From contig NZ_CAJLKP010000003.1 of assembly GCF_905207245.1 (NCBI RefSeq), positions 1 to 64,000 on the forward strand: a stretch of 64,000 nucleotides of DNA. The letters are read 5' to 3'. Position numbers and translations under genes: made by a program. This document shows, piece after piece, positions 16,673 through 26,917 of this stretch. The notes beneath the pieces were generated by a model, which was not told the origin of the DNA, did no database searches, and was given only the letters and a program-made list of their open reading frames with translations. Source of the stretch: an uncultured Bacteroides sp. (GTDB lineage Bacteria; Bacteroidota; Bacteroidia; Bacteroidales; Bacteroidaceae). Every line of letters begins with the position of its first letter. The stretch's first letter is position 1.

Positions 16673-18085
16673 TTATTTCTTCCAGCTTACCGTATGGAAA
16701 GAGTGAGGTGGCAGAGTCAACGTAATTTTCTGTCCCCCTATTTCAATGCTCATCATTTCTTCCGTATCAGTCACATTGGCAACAATCACACTGACCGTAC
16801 CATCCGGATTTACGAAAGCCAGCATATTTTTATCTGACGGTGTTTCCAGTCTATAAGCACCTGTCTGCACCAAATGCCCTAAATGCTTCATCAGATAAAA
16901 TTCCGGATTATACTTCACGGTTTGTTGCTTCTTGTCAATGGACACCATCGAATTCTGATTCCATCCCCAAGGACTGATGCCCGGAGTAGGAAGAATCATA
17001 TTCCAATAGTGATAAGAATTGATGCCATTACTGAAATAGTGCTTCATCAGGTTCCATGTATATTCAGCATAATCCCATGAGTTTGCTCCGTTGCCACATT
17101 CAGTCTCAGTTTGCATCAAGTTCAGATCAGGATATTCACGATGGATAGTCGGAATAGCCTTCTTACCATCCCACTGGAAGCCAACGCCTTTAATGTACTT
17201 AGCTGCCTGTTCATCCCGCAAAGCAGTGCGCACATAATCCGGATTGGATGTATTGATAGTTCCAAAATAAATATCAGTTTTGATATTTTCCCGCTCGAAA
17301 GTCGGTCCCAGATAATGCCCCAAGAAAAAAGTCAGATCTTCCGTGCGCCATTTGCAACTGGGAAAGACCTGGTTGGAACAAGGCTCATTCTGGACATGAA
17401 TACATTCCAGTGGCAATCCTTCGGCTTCATAGGCTTTGATAAAACGTGCAAAGTAATCGGCATACGTTTTCAGATATCCTTCCTCCATCCGGAAGCCTGT
17501 ACTGAACTCTGCTATAGCCTCGCGCGGAAGTAATCCATTCACATCTTTCTCTCCGGACGGACGAACCGCAGAAGCATAATGATTATTCGTCTTCATCCAA
17601 GCCGGAGGACACCAGGGAGACGCCCAAACGCGCAAGTCAGGATTTATCTGGCGGGCAGCTTTAATATAAGGAATCAGAATATACCTGTCACGGTCGATAT
17701 TGAAATTCACCAGGTTAAAATCTCCTGCAACATCCGCAGAAGAGTAGAAACTCATGGCAAAGTCATTGGCCCCCATCGGAAGACGGCAATAGTCGAAGCA
17801 AGCTCCATCTTTGCCAAAGATTGCTTGAAGAACAGCTTCACGATCTTCAGCCGACAAAGCGTTCAGCGCATCCCACCCCATTTCATTGAAGCAGCCACCT
17901 ATACCCGTAATCAACTGTAAGCGTTGAGTCGGGTCAAGCACGATCTCTGCTCCGGTAGTTGCACGTTCCGGCTTTACCTTCTGTTTCACCCACGGAGAAG
18001 TCTGAGTGGTAGTATACCACTCGACTTTCTGCGCTGAAACAGTTCCACTCAACAGGAACAATAAAATCAGACTTATTAACCTCAT
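16673..18085 (-). CDS. GH30 family glycosidase
   Basis: This 470-residue secreted enzyme has a signal peptide (cut after VSAQ), a (beta/alpha)8 domain and a small C-terminal beta domain. The clan GH-A catalytic pair is visible: acid/base in HVQNEP (Glu about 233) and nucleophile in QTETECG (about residues 325-329). The family start GIGGCFNEMGWDAL is also present. GH30 members include glucosylceramidase, endo-beta-1,6-glucanase, xylanase and fucosidase; the similarity is to the GH30_1/GH30_3 type rather than to xylanases, but I cannot settle the substrate. It is the last intact gene of operon T4, 8 bp after a GH43 gene. Confidence 0.9.
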   Translation of the reverse strand: MRLISLILLFLLSGTVSAQKVEWYTTTQTSPWVKQKVKPERATTGAEIVLDPTQRLQLITGIGGCFNEMGWDALNALSAEDREAVLQAIFGKDGACFDYCRLPMGANDFAMSFYSSADVAGDFNLVNFNIDRDRYILIPYIKAARQINPDLRVWASPWCPPAWMKTNNHYASAVRPSGEKDVNGLLPREAIAEFSTGFRMEEGYLKTYADYFARFIKAYEAEGLPLECIHVQNEPCSNQVFPSCKWRTEDLTFFLGHYLGPTFERENIKTDIYFGTINTSNPDYVRTALRDEQAAKYIKGVGFQWDGKKAIPTIHREYPDLNLMQTETECGNGANSWDYAEYTWNLMKHYFSNGINSYHYWNMILPTPGISPWGWNQNSMVSIDKKQQTVKYNPEFYLMKHLGHLVQTGAYRLETPSDKNMLAFVNPDGTVSVIVANVTDTEEMMSIEIGGQKITLTLPPHSFHTVSWKK

Positions 18086-18093
18086 AATCTATC

Positions 18094-19080
18094 TTATTTT
18101 CTTTGTTTCACCATCTGGATAGTTCCATCTTCATTGTAATAAAGTTTATCCACACAAATAGAACGTAGCCAATCATGATTGGATAAAGCACTGTTGTGGT
18201 AAAATGCAAACCACTGGCCTTTATATTCTACGATAGAGCCATGATTGGTATAGCTATCCGTAGGCTCCATATAGATACCCATAGATTTCCAGGGACCGAG
18301 CGGGTTATCACTGATAGCATAACGCATACGGTTGTCGCCTTTCACGCCGTCGTTCCAGTTTTCATCGTGGTTATCGGAATAAGAGAGATAGTATTTTCCA
18401 TTATATTTATGAACCCATGTAGCTTCGTGGAAGTCTTCCAGACCTTCCATTTCCTTCATTTCTCCATCCAGTTCCACCATATTATCTTTCAGCTTGCCGC
18501 CTTTACAAATCTGGCCGCCACCGTTATAGATATAAGCCTGACCGTCATCATCCACAAATACACAAGGGTCGATCAACGGGTCCATTCCTTCGATATATCC
18601 CTGCACAGTAAAGTTAGCAGCCGGTTCCTTGCTGGTAGCTACACCGATCTTCCAACTATTATTCCATTTCGTGTCACTGGGATGCGGGAAATAGAAATAG
18701 TACGTACCATCTTTGTAAGCACAGTCGGGAGCCCACATAAATCCGCCTTCTTTGCGCCCCCAGGGAACTTGTGATGAATTCAAAATTTCACCATGATCTG
18801 TCCAATTCACCATATCATCTGTAGAGAATACATGGTAACGGTCCATCAAATCGCAACCACGCGGAGGATCGATATCATGAGAAGCATATACATACAAACG
18901 TCCATCCGCCCATACATGTGCCGAAGGATCGGCTGTGTACATATGCGTGATAAATGGATTGGGAGCCATACTGTCAATACCGGCTGTTTCTTCTTTAGCC
19001 GAATTGCTTTTAGGGGACTGACAAGAGAACATAGCTCCTACCAGAAATAATGCAAAAATAGAATAAAAATGTTTTTTCAT
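18094..19080 (-). CDS. GH43 family lipoprotein glycosidase
   Basis: This 328-residue predicted lipoprotein (AMFSC) has a single five-bladed propeller domain of GH43, the family of beta-xylosidases and alpha-L-arabinofuranosidases. The three catalytic acids are visible: Asp in TADPSAHVW, Asp in LIDPCVFVDDDG and Glu in FHEATWVHKYNGKYY. It is closely similar over its length to the GH43 at 30970 and to the GH43 domain of the CBM6 fusion at 29314, indicating duplication within the locus. It is the fifth gene of operon T4. Confidence 0.92.
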   Translation of the reverse strand: MKKHFYSIFALFLVGAMFSCQSPKSNSAKEETAGIDSMAPNPFITHMYTADPSAHVWADGRLYVYASHDIDPPRGCDLMDRYHVFSTDDMVNWTDHGEILNSSQVPWGRKEGGFMWAPDCAYKDGTYYFYFPHPSDTKWNNSWKIGVATSKEPAANFTVQGYIEGMDPLIDPCVFVDDDGQAYIYNGGGQICKGGKLKDNMVELDGEMKEMEGLEDFHEATWVHKYNGKYYLSYSDNHDENWNDGVKGDNRMRYAISDNPLGPWKSMGIYMEPTDSYTNHGSIVEYKGQWFAFYHNSALSNHDWLRSICVDKLYYNEDGTIQMVKQRK

Positions 19081-19120
19081 AAGTAATGCGTTTTATATTA
19101 GTAATTAATAGCAACCGTTG

Positions 19121-21493
19121 CTATTGATAATCGATTGTAGCTTTATAAGTTTTCCCTTTCTTCAACTGAATAGTACGATCATACGTCTGACCGGCTTTCA
19201 TTCTTATTTTCCGGTCTTTCGCTGAATACAAGGTTACAGACACCTTATTTTGTGAAAGATTCCATGAAAGATGTTCGATGGTAACTCCGCAACGAGTCTT
19301 TATTCCACCAATGCTACCTTGCCGGATACCATCCACCAAAGCTGGTAATAAGTCAATACCTTCTTCATTGGAGCCAACCAGCATTTCTATCAGTACCTCG
19401 GGTACGGAATGACAAACATCAGTACAGAAAGTACCATGGTTCGGATAATGTGCAGTAGACAAACTGTTATAATAGAAATCCTTCTGAGTAAGCGTCATCA
19501 TTTTCTTCTTTAGCGAAGAGGCATCATGCAGTCCGGCAGCAATCAAGGCAGCGTGAAGATAGCCGTGACCGGCATTCTCGTAGTTGTATTGATCACGCAT
19601 TTGCAGCGCCCTATGAGCAGCCTTATAAAGTTCCGGTGTCTTATCTTCCGAGAATTCCCGATAAGGCCATACCATCATCAAGTGGCTGGAATGGCGATGA
19701 TTATAACTCTCTTCAAGTCCCGGCCAGCCCCATTCTTTGATGGCTCCATCCTTATTAATCCGGTAGGGAGGCAATTCATTCAATAAGCGTTGCCAACGGA
19801 CTTTACCACCATTTACGCCCTGTTCTTCACCCAGTAAATCGCATACCTTAACTAATGTAGACAGCAGGAAACGGGCTCCGGAAAGATCAAAAGCGGAATT
19901 ATTAAGCAAAGATACCCGCAAATTGGACGGCTGGTTTTCCGGTGAAACAGATCCTGCAATAATGTAGTGTCCTTCATCATCCTTGTACTTCAGGAAATCT
20001 TCATAGAAATCTCCCATACACTTCAGCAAAGGGAACAAACGATTTTTCAGGAAACCTTGATCTTCCGTTATCAGATAGTGTTCCCAGAAAGGATAAAGTA
20101 ACCAGGCTTCTTCACCTGTCGCATAATGGTAAGGGTAGAAATCATTGATAGAGGCCATCAGTCCTGAAGAAAGTCCGGGTGTGTTTCCACAGGCCAACAT
20201 ACCCCGACAACCCAATAGTTTGGCAGCATTGGTTTCAAAATCTTTCCGCCAAATCTCATTCAGATGGAAATAGCCTTCCATCACTTCAGGCATAGCACCC
20301 GTATTGCCACCACTGACTTGCAGATTCAAATTGGCATCCAAATGATAGTAACCACCCCATCCGGCATTACAGTCGCCGGTCCAGATTCCTAACAAATCAG
20401 GAGGAGTCAGTTCGTTTCCGGAAGATAGGAAATGATACCTTCCGGCATCAAAGATACGCTCCCACAAAGCCAGTACAGGCTGGTCGGTATTCTTTTGCTT
20501 CTCCAACAGCTCTTCGTTAGATAGTGAGCGTTCCTGAGGAGTCGCGCCCAAATCAATCCGCACCCGGTTATAGATAGAGGTGTGGAGAGCTTTATGAGCT
20601 TTCAATAATCCATTATAATTGGCACGAACCGCATCAAGCCCTTTTTTCAGAAATCCTTTACTCCATTCAGCCCCGCAATTCTCCGGATACTTTTGAGTTC
20701 GGGACAGCAAAAGGATTTCCGAGGCATCCTTTATGTATAAGGTATCGTTATGCAAAAAAGAAGAGCCCCCTTTCTGTTTCACGCGGATACCTCCCTCATA
20801 GCCTATAGTATCCATAGGTGCGGCATAGTTCACACGGATATTCAGATAATCTTTCGTATGCAGACATTTTGTTTTCAGTCCTTTCGGGAAATTCATCTCT
20901 GCGGGCATTTGCAAACTGATGGCACAATTCAGTTTACCAGCAGAAGGTGCCTGTAGTTCGAAGACTGCAACATCGGCATCTCTTGAAACAAACGCCCGAC
21001 GCTTCCATGCTCCACGTTCATCACTCCACCGGACAGTAATTTCACCGGTTTCATAATTACAAATACGGCGATAATCTCTTACCGCTCCGGAAGCATCCAT
21101 ATCTATTTTAAGTGCAAAGCCCGGATGTCTTCCACCCTCTCCCCCGTCTTGCCAATGCGAGGTACGGACAGCCAAATCATTCGCTTCTTTAAACTTCCCG
21201 GTTGCGCAGTATTTCTTTATCAAATCGAGCGTATCACGGGGAACCTCCGCAAACGTGCGCGGGTTCTGCCGTGGAAAGTTGAAAGAGCGATCATTGAATA
21301 CCACCGTTTCATGCAAAGGATTTCCAAAAACCATGATTCCCATCTTACCGTTACCTGCCAGCAGAGCTTCCTGCCACTTCGCATAAGTTTCAGGAAAATG
21401 AATGGAATATCCTTGACGTACAGCCGGCTGAGCGCATACTCCCAGCGATGCTATACCGATAAATATGGAGTATAGTATCTTTTTGTTCCACAT
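19121..21493 (-). CDS. GH95-like family glycosidase
   Basis: This 790-residue secreted protein is built as GH95: an N-terminal beta-sandwich (KWQEALLAGNGKMGIMVFGNP), an (alpha/alpha)6 barrel and a short C-terminal beta domain. Family features are DANLNLQVSGG, GSVSPENQP (candidate general acid Glu near residue 517) and NHRHSSHLMMVWP. GH95 enzymes remove alpha-L-fucose or alpha-L-galactose by inversion. It differs from the canonical alpha-fucosidase in the barrel (DANLNLQ instead of NINTEMNYW), so the sugar may differ. It is the fourth gene of operon T4. The second GH95 of the PUL (54578) is a different branch. Confidence 0.85.
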   Translation of the reverse strand: MWNKKILYSIFIGIASLGVCAQPAVRQGYSIHFPETYAKWQEALLAGNGKMGIMVFGNPLHETVVFNDRSFNFPRQNPRTFAEVPRDTLDLIKKYCATGKFKEANDLAVRTSHWQDGGEGGRHPGFALKIDMDASGAVRDYRRICNYETGEITVRWSDERGAWKRRAFVSRDADVAVFELQAPSAGKLNCAISLQMPAEMNFPKGLKTKCLHTKDYLNIRVNYAAPMDTIGYEGGIRVKQKGGSSFLHNDTLYIKDASEILLLSRTQKYPENCGAEWSKGFLKKGLDAVRANYNGLLKAHKALHTSIYNRVRIDLGATPQERSLSNEELLEKQKNTDQPVLALWERIFDAGRYHFLSSGNELTPPDLLGIWTGDCNAGWGGYYHLDANLNLQVSGGNTGAMPEVMEGYFHLNEIWRKDFETNAAKLLGCRGMLACGNTPGLSSGLMASINDFYPYHYATGEEAWLLYPFWEHYLITEDQGFLKNRLFPLLKCMGDFYEDFLKYKDDEGHYIIAGSVSPENQPSNLRVSLLNNSAFDLSGARFLLSTLVKVCDLLGEEQGVNGGKVRWQRLLNELPPYRINKDGAIKEWGWPGLEESYNHRHSSHLMMVWPYREFSEDKTPELYKAAHRALQMRDQYNYENAGHGYLHAALIAAGLHDASSLKKKMMTLTQKDFYYNSLSTAHYPNHGTFCTDVCHSVPEVLIEMLVGSNEEGIDLLPALVDGIRQGSIGGIKTRCGVTIEHLSWNLSQNKVSVTLYSAKDRKIRMKAGQTYDRTIQLKKGKTYKATIDYQ

Positions 21494-21504
21494 AATGGCC
21501 TTAT

Positions 21505-24294
21505 TTATTTCAGTGTGAGTAATCTGCTACGCTTTAAATTATACCCTTCAGCAGAAATGGCGACTTCCTCCCGGGATACATATTCCACCGTTACCGTTCT
21601 CTTCTCTCCCGGTAACAGGTTAAAATAGCCGTCGGAAGCATAAGCCGGCAAAATACGCTTATCTGTATCCGCCTCACGGACATTGAGTTTCAGAGCGAGG
21701 GCAGGCATTGCTCCGGTGTTCTGTAATTCTATTTGTATCTGACTCTCCTTTTGCCGGATTAGTTTACAGTTTATGGAGGCTTCTTCCAAAGCATTGAATC
21801 CCTGGAAATTACCCTCACCGTTATCTTGCCAATAATCATTGATCGAAATAACCTTGCCACGCTTATCCTGAAGTATCAAGCGTTCCATATATACTCCGGA
21901 TACAGAAATTGGTTTATCTTGTACGAAGCACTCAGTCAATCCATTAGCCAATACATTCAACTTGGAAGTGCGTTTAAACAATGACTTACCTTCAAGAGAA
22001 TAAGCTTCATATATTACTTTAGCCCCCTTTATCTCTTTCAAAGAAGTATTGACAACCACTACTTTCTGATCATCCAGATTCTTCTGGATATGAATCGGCT
22101 CACACGCTTTACGGCATCCATAGAAAGAACCGAAAGTTTCATAATCCCAGGAATAAATCTGCCAAACCATACTGGGCCAAGCCGGATGACTCATCCACAA
22201 CAACAGCCCACTTGTACTATTCCACATTTTACTGTTCCAAGCTTCCATCATGGCACGGTGACTGTCGTAATTGACAATCTGTGCTTTCCGGCTAAAATCT
22301 TTCAGGTCCGTCGGCTTTCCATATTTCTGGTCTATCGCCTCCATAAATTCTCTTTGCCCACCATGTAAATCATGGTAATACCACACATCACTGATGGGCC
22401 AGGCATCTTTCACATCCATCATAGCCAGAATGGATTCTTCCGTAGGAATGGAAGTTGAACCTTGTTCAGTATTGAACCCATGTGCCCGATCACGATAGTA
22501 ATCCACCGGATTCTTATGATAGTTCCATGGTCCGCTTGGTCTCAGGTTGCAATGAGTAGAATTCGGACTGTAATAACGGGTACCGTCTTTCTCGGCAATC
22601 ATCTTCGCCAGATGTTCTTCGATATAAACAGGTGCAAAGCCCTCATTCCGGGGATTCCAAACAGCAATGGAAGGATGATTACGGAAACGTACCACTACAT
22701 CTTCTGCATTCCGCAAGAATAGGTTATCATCATTTACCGACATATTGTAGCCTTGCGTACTCAGCCAGAAGTCATTGAAAACCAGCATACCATATTCATC
22801 ACACAATTCATAGAAGCTCGCTTCCGTACTCTCGCCCGTCCAGTTGCGGATCATATTAAAGTTCGCTTCCTTGTGCAACCGGAAATAAGGTTCAAGATGT
22901 TCACGCGAAACGCGCTTCATGGCATCATCCATTCCCCAGTTACCTCCTTTACAGAAGATACGCTTGCCGTTGACTTTTATCACCATATAATGCTGCATGG
23001 CTTTATCAGGTGCCGGCACAAGAATATCAGAAGAAACATTCTTTTTCAGACGAGGCATACACATGCCGCCTTCTATATATTTGCGGTTTATATTATCAAA
23101 GATAGGTTCGCCCTGCTCCATAACCGTCGGACGATATTCCACCCGGCGGATAGAATCATCGGGAAAACAGACTTCCAATTCATAAGAAAGCTCACGGACT
23201 CCGAAACGCACTTTCTTAGAATCAGAGGGTACGCCTTTTTCCGCTACAACCACATCCATCGTATAAAGTTCCTGACGACCGTAATTATTCGGCCACCACA
23301 AACGGGGAGACTTCAGTTCCAATACCTTGTAAGCATCCGGAGTAAAGACAACCGTTTTCCGCTCTTTCGGTGCAAGGTTTACTTCCTGAGTCACCTTTTT
23401 ACCTTCAAGATTCAGGTCAACGGATACTTGTCTGGCTATCGGTTGCAAGTTCTCCACTTCCGTACGTACGGTAACTTCAGCGACCGTAGTATCCGGCAAT
23501 GCCAGATGAGTAACTACCTGCGTATCATGCAGACGGATACCGTTCGTGAAACGTAAATGTACATCCTGCCAGATTCCTATATTCCGGTCACGGATGCCCG
23601 GCACCCAGTCCCATCCCTCTGAAGAAATAAAGGTAGGCCCGTCCAGACACAATTGTCCGCCATTCATACCGTTTCCGGCGGATGGAGATTGTTCGTGAGG
23701 AATTCCCGGGTTAGGCGGTGGAAGAATACGAACAACCAACGTATTCTTGCCATCCACCAAATGATCCGTTGCGTTAAATTCACCCCGGATAAAAGCACCT
23801 TTCATTGTACCCAGGCATACATCGTTCAGCCATATCTCGGCTTGATAATTGATACCTTTGAAAACCAGCCAGGCTTCCCGGCCTTCTGGAACAGGTGAAT
23901 TGAATTCCAAACGATACCACCAATCCATCCTGCACAGAGTGTCGGGAATTGCCAGATTATTCAGTCCATAATAAGGATCGGGATACACCCCCTGATCCAC
24001 TAAAGTAGTCAATACAGTACCCGGAACGGTTGCATTATACCATCCATTTTTGCCATCCGTCAGTTTCCAGCCCCGGTTCAACAGGAAATCATTCTCCCCA
24101 ACCTTCTCTACCACCGCTTCCACCGGTGTCTGCATTTTCGGGGTGGGCATCATGATTTGCGCTTTCGACTTCGGTAACGTCTCTTTCGGCTGAGGATGAG
24201 TCAATCCCCAATTTGCCACATTCTGCGCTACTAATGAAGTAGCACAACCCAATAAGAGACAAAATATCCACTGAAATTTGGCATTCCGTTCCAT
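21505..24294 (-). CDS. GH2 family glycosidase
   Basis: This 929-residue secreted enzyme has a signal peptide (cut near LVAQN), a jelly-roll sugar-binding domain (WYNATVPGTVLTTL, WWYRLEF), immunoglobulin-like domains, a TIM barrel and C-terminal beta domains. The acid/base Glu is in WNPRNEG (about residue 551) and the likely nucleophile in FNTEQGSTSIPTEES (about residue 607). The order resembles exo-beta-glucosaminidase/beta-mannosidase-type GH2, but the acid/base motif RNEG is not the GNE(N/D) of glucosaminidases. It is the third gene of operon T4, 6 bp after GH3. Confidence 0.9.
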   Translation of the reverse strand: MERNAKFQWIFCLLLGCATSLVAQNVANWGLTHPQPKETLPKSKAQIMMPTPKMQTPVEAVVEKVGENDFLLNRGWKLTDGKNGWYNATVPGTVLTTLVDQGVYPDPYYGLNNLAIPDTLCRMDWWYRLEFNSPVPEGREAWLVFKGINYQAEIWLNDVCLGTMKGAFIRGEFNATDHLVDGKNTLVVRILPPPNPGIPHEQSPSAGNGMNGGQLCLDGPTFISSEGWDWVPGIRDRNIGIWQDVHLRFTNGIRLHDTQVVTHLALPDTTVAEVTVRTEVENLQPIARQVSVDLNLEGKKVTQEVNLAPKERKTVVFTPDAYKVLELKSPRLWWPNNYGRQELYTMDVVVAEKGVPSDSKKVRFGVRELSYELEVCFPDDSIRRVEYRPTVMEQGEPIFDNINRKYIEGGMCMPRLKKNVSSDILVPAPDKAMQHYMVIKVNGKRIFCKGGNWGMDDAMKRVSREHLEPYFRLHKEANFNMIRNWTGESTEASFYELCDEYGMLVFNDFWLSTQGYNMSVNDDNLFLRNAEDVVVRFRNHPSIAVWNPRNEGFAPVYIEEHLAKMIAEKDGTRYYSPNSTHCNLRPSGPWNYHKNPVDYYRDRAHGFNTEQGSTSIPTEESILAMMDVKDAWPISDVWYYHDLHGGQREFMEAIDQKYGKPTDLKDFSRKAQIVNYDSHRAMMEAWNSKMWNSTSGLLLWMSHPAWPSMVWQIYSWDYETFGSFYGCRKACEPIHIQKNLDDQKVVVVNTSLKEIKGAKVIYEAYSLEGKSLFKRTSKLNVLANGLTECFVQDKPISVSGVYMERLILQDKRGKVISINDYWQDNGEGNFQGFNALEEASINCKLIRQKESQIQIELQNTGAMPALALKLNVREADTDKRILPAYASDGYFNLLPGEKRTVTVEYVSREEVAISAEGYNLKRSRLLTLK

Positions 24295-24300
24295 ACTTAT

Positions 24301-26895
24301 TTATTTTTCCGGGTGAGACATTGGATAATTATCTTTCTGTAATACCGAAACCACCTTCTGTAAACGAATATCAGCAGAAGAAGCACCTACCATGATCGTA
24401 TAATCACCGGAAGGATAGACAAACTTGCTTTTCGCTTCATCCCAATAACGTAACAGATCTTTACGTAATTTCAAAGTCACTTTCTTGTTTTCACCACTCT
24501 TCAATGCGACACGCTCAAAACCTTTCAGTTCTTTGACAGGCATTACTTCATCCCGTTCAGGCAACTTCACGTATACTTGAGCAACCTCATCACCTGTATA
24601 TTTACCTGCATTCTTCAGTTGGAAAGAAACATTTATCTCCTCTCCACCATCTGCCACTTGCAAGTTGGAATACTTGAATGTGGTATAACTTAAACCATAA
24701 CCGAAAGGATACAGGACATCCCCTTTGAAGTATTTATAAGTACGTCCCTTAGTAATATCATAATCATCAAACGGAGGGAGTTCATCCAGACTTCTGTAAT
24801 AGGTCAACGGCAGACGGCCACCCGGATTATAATCACCAAACAAAACTTCCGCTACAGCTTTACCTCCGCTTTCACCGGGATACCAAGCATTCACGATAGC
24901 CGGAATATGTTCATCCATCCAGTTGATAGCCAATGAGCTACCTGCTACCAATACAACTACGATATTCGGATTTACCTTGTAGATTTCCTGCAAGAACTCC
25001 TGTTGGTCCGCCGGAAGTTGGATATCATATCTGTCTTGCCCCTCACGTTCTATTGACTTATTAATGCCCAATACGGCAACCACTGTCTCACACTCACGTA
25101 CTGCCTTTCCGGCTTCACCGTACAAATCCAGACGTGTCATCTTTCCTACCTGTGGGACACGCCATTGCAGTTTAGCAATAGCATAGTCGCGGTTATCATA
25201 ATATTCCGCCTTCAACTGGTAATCCTTTCCGGCTTCCAGATAAATAGTAGCTGTATCTGTACGGACAGCATGTCCTCGCCATGCATCAATCAGCATTTTT
25301 CCATCAATGCTCAAGCGACAACCATCATCTGATGTAAAACTGAATGTGTATTGTCCGGTAACCGTAGGACGTAATTTTCCTGTCCAGCGAACTGACAAAG
25401 GAGATTTAGGTAAGAAAGGATCGGGTGCCTGGTTGGCAGGCTCAAAGTTAATCCATTCTTCTTTGCGCACTTTCGGAGTCCCCTGTAATTTTGTATTATC
25501 AAAATATTCGGCTTTCAATCCTTCCGGGAAATTGACTCCCTGTATGAGTTCCATACCGTCTACAGCTGATTTCCAAGGAGCATATACCACTTTCACACCA
25601 TCGCCTACTCTATCTTTGATACCCTGCAACACTGAGATTGGAGCAATCACTGGCGAACCACTATAATCTCCAAACTCACAATTACCAGCATTGATGCCTA
25701 CCACAGCTATTGATTTCACCTTTTTGGCATTAAGCGGCAACATCCTTTTCTGATTCTTAAGCAATACAATACATTCACGTGCTGCATTCAAAGCTACTTC
25801 CTGATGCTTTGCCGACCCTATCACAGCCGGAGATATTTTCGTATAAGGATTCTTTTCTCCACTATCGAACAACCCCAACTGCATACGTGCCCGTAACACA
25901 CGATAGGCAGCCGAATCTATATCAGCATTCGTAACCATGTATTGACGGTAGGCACTCAACAAAGGCTCATCAAATACATCATCACCACATTCCAAGTCTA
26001 AGCCTGCTTTTATGGAAAGGGTAGCCGCAGCCTCTTTAGTCTTCACATATTTATGTGCATTCACCAACAAGGAAGGTCCACCGCAATCGGAAACCACATA
26101 TCCTTTGAATCCCCAGTCCTCACGAAGTACTTTCGTCAATAACCAAGCATTCAAGGTACAAGGCACATCATTCAGCGCATTATACGCTGACATGATGGAA
26201 GCTGATTTACCATCCTTCACGCACGCTTCAAAAGCCGGAAGGTAATATTCACGTAACTGTTTCTCTGAAATCTGCGGATTACATACAAAACGATTATGTT
26301 CTTCATTATTGGCTGCGAAATGCTTGGGAGTCGACACAATCTTCAGATAACAGTCATCATCGCCTTGCAGGCCTTTCACAAAAGCAGTACCCATGACACC
26401 ACTTAAATATGGGTCTTCTCCGTAAGTTTCCGGAGTACGTCCCCAGCGTGGGTCACGCGCCATATTCACTGTAGGAGACCAGAAGGTCAACAAGTCACTA
26501 AACTGATTTTTTTGTTCCCGTCCTTGCTCCAGCTCATTCCAACGGGCACGGGCCTCATCAGAAATAACCGTAGCTACCTGCAATTGCAATTCCGGGTTCC
26601 AGGTTGCCGCCAGTCCGATAGCCTGCGGGAAAACGGTAAAGCGTCCCGGACGAACCACTCCGTGAAGCGCTTCGTTACCGTGGTAATATTTAGGAATATC
26701 CAAACGGGGAATTCCCGGAGAGGTGGCACGCAACAGGCTGATTTTTTCTTCAACCGTCAAGCGTGATAATAAATCCATGATGCGCTCATGCATCGGTGCC
26801 TTCTCATCTTTATATAGCTCTTGAGCCTGTGCCGGAATGGCACAGGCAATTAGAGCTAATAATCCTGTAAATACAATCTTTTTAAGTGTTTTCAT
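24301..26895 (-). CDS. GH3 family glycosidase with inserted PA14 domain
   Basis: This 864-residue secreted enzyme begins with a signal peptide (cut near AQAQ). The GH3 N-terminal barrel follows, with KHFAANNEE and the nucleophile Asp in VVSDCGG (about residue 267), then the alpha/beta sandwich domain. That second domain is interrupted by a PA14 domain (about residues 458-582, from GLKAEYFDN to LQWRVP), which in other GH3 enzymes shapes the active-site entrance. A C-terminal fibronectin-III-like domain ends the protein. Beta-glucosidase and beta-xylosidase are the common activities. It is the second gene of operon T4. Confidence 0.93.
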   Translation of the reverse strand: MKTLKKIVFTGLLALIACAIPAQAQELYKDEKAPMHERIMDLLSRLTVEEKISLLRATSPGIPRLDIPKYYHGNEALHGVVRPGRFTVFPQAIGLAATWNPELQLQVATVISDEARARWNELEQGREQKNQFSDLLTFWSPTVNMARDPRWGRTPETYGEDPYLSGVMGTAFVKGLQGDDDCYLKIVSTPKHFAANNEEHNRFVCNPQISEKQLREYYLPAFEACVKDGKSASIMSAYNALNDVPCTLNAWLLTKVLREDWGFKGYVVSDCGGPSLLVNAHKYVKTKEAAATLSIKAGLDLECGDDVFDEPLLSAYRQYMVTNADIDSAAYRVLRARMQLGLFDSGEKNPYTKISPAVIGSAKHQEVALNAARECIVLLKNQKRMLPLNAKKVKSIAVVGINAGNCEFGDYSGSPVIAPISVLQGIKDRVGDGVKVVYAPWKSAVDGMELIQGVNFPEGLKAEYFDNTKLQGTPKVRKEEWINFEPANQAPDPFLPKSPLSVRWTGKLRPTVTGQYTFSFTSDDGCRLSIDGKMLIDAWRGHAVRTDTATIYLEAGKDYQLKAEYYDNRDYAIAKLQWRVPQVGKMTRLDLYGEAGKAVRECETVVAVLGINKSIEREGQDRYDIQLPADQQEFLQEIYKVNPNIVVVLVAGSSLAINWMDEHIPAIVNAWYPGESGGKAVAEVLFGDYNPGGRLPLTYYRSLDELPPFDDYDITKGRTYKYFKGDVLYPFGYGLSYTTFKYSNLQVADGGEEINVSFQLKNAGKYTGDEVAQVYVKLPERDEVMPVKELKGFERVALKSGENKKVTLKLRKDLLRYWDEAKSKFVYPSGDYTIMVGASSADIRLQKVVSVLQKDNYPMSHPEK

Positions 26896-26917
26896 GTTTT
26901 TCCTATTGACTTATGCC

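Noticed and set aside
22753..23556. 267-codon frame antisense to GH2
   Set aside because: It is a shadow of the GH2 coding sequence without a domain or promoter.
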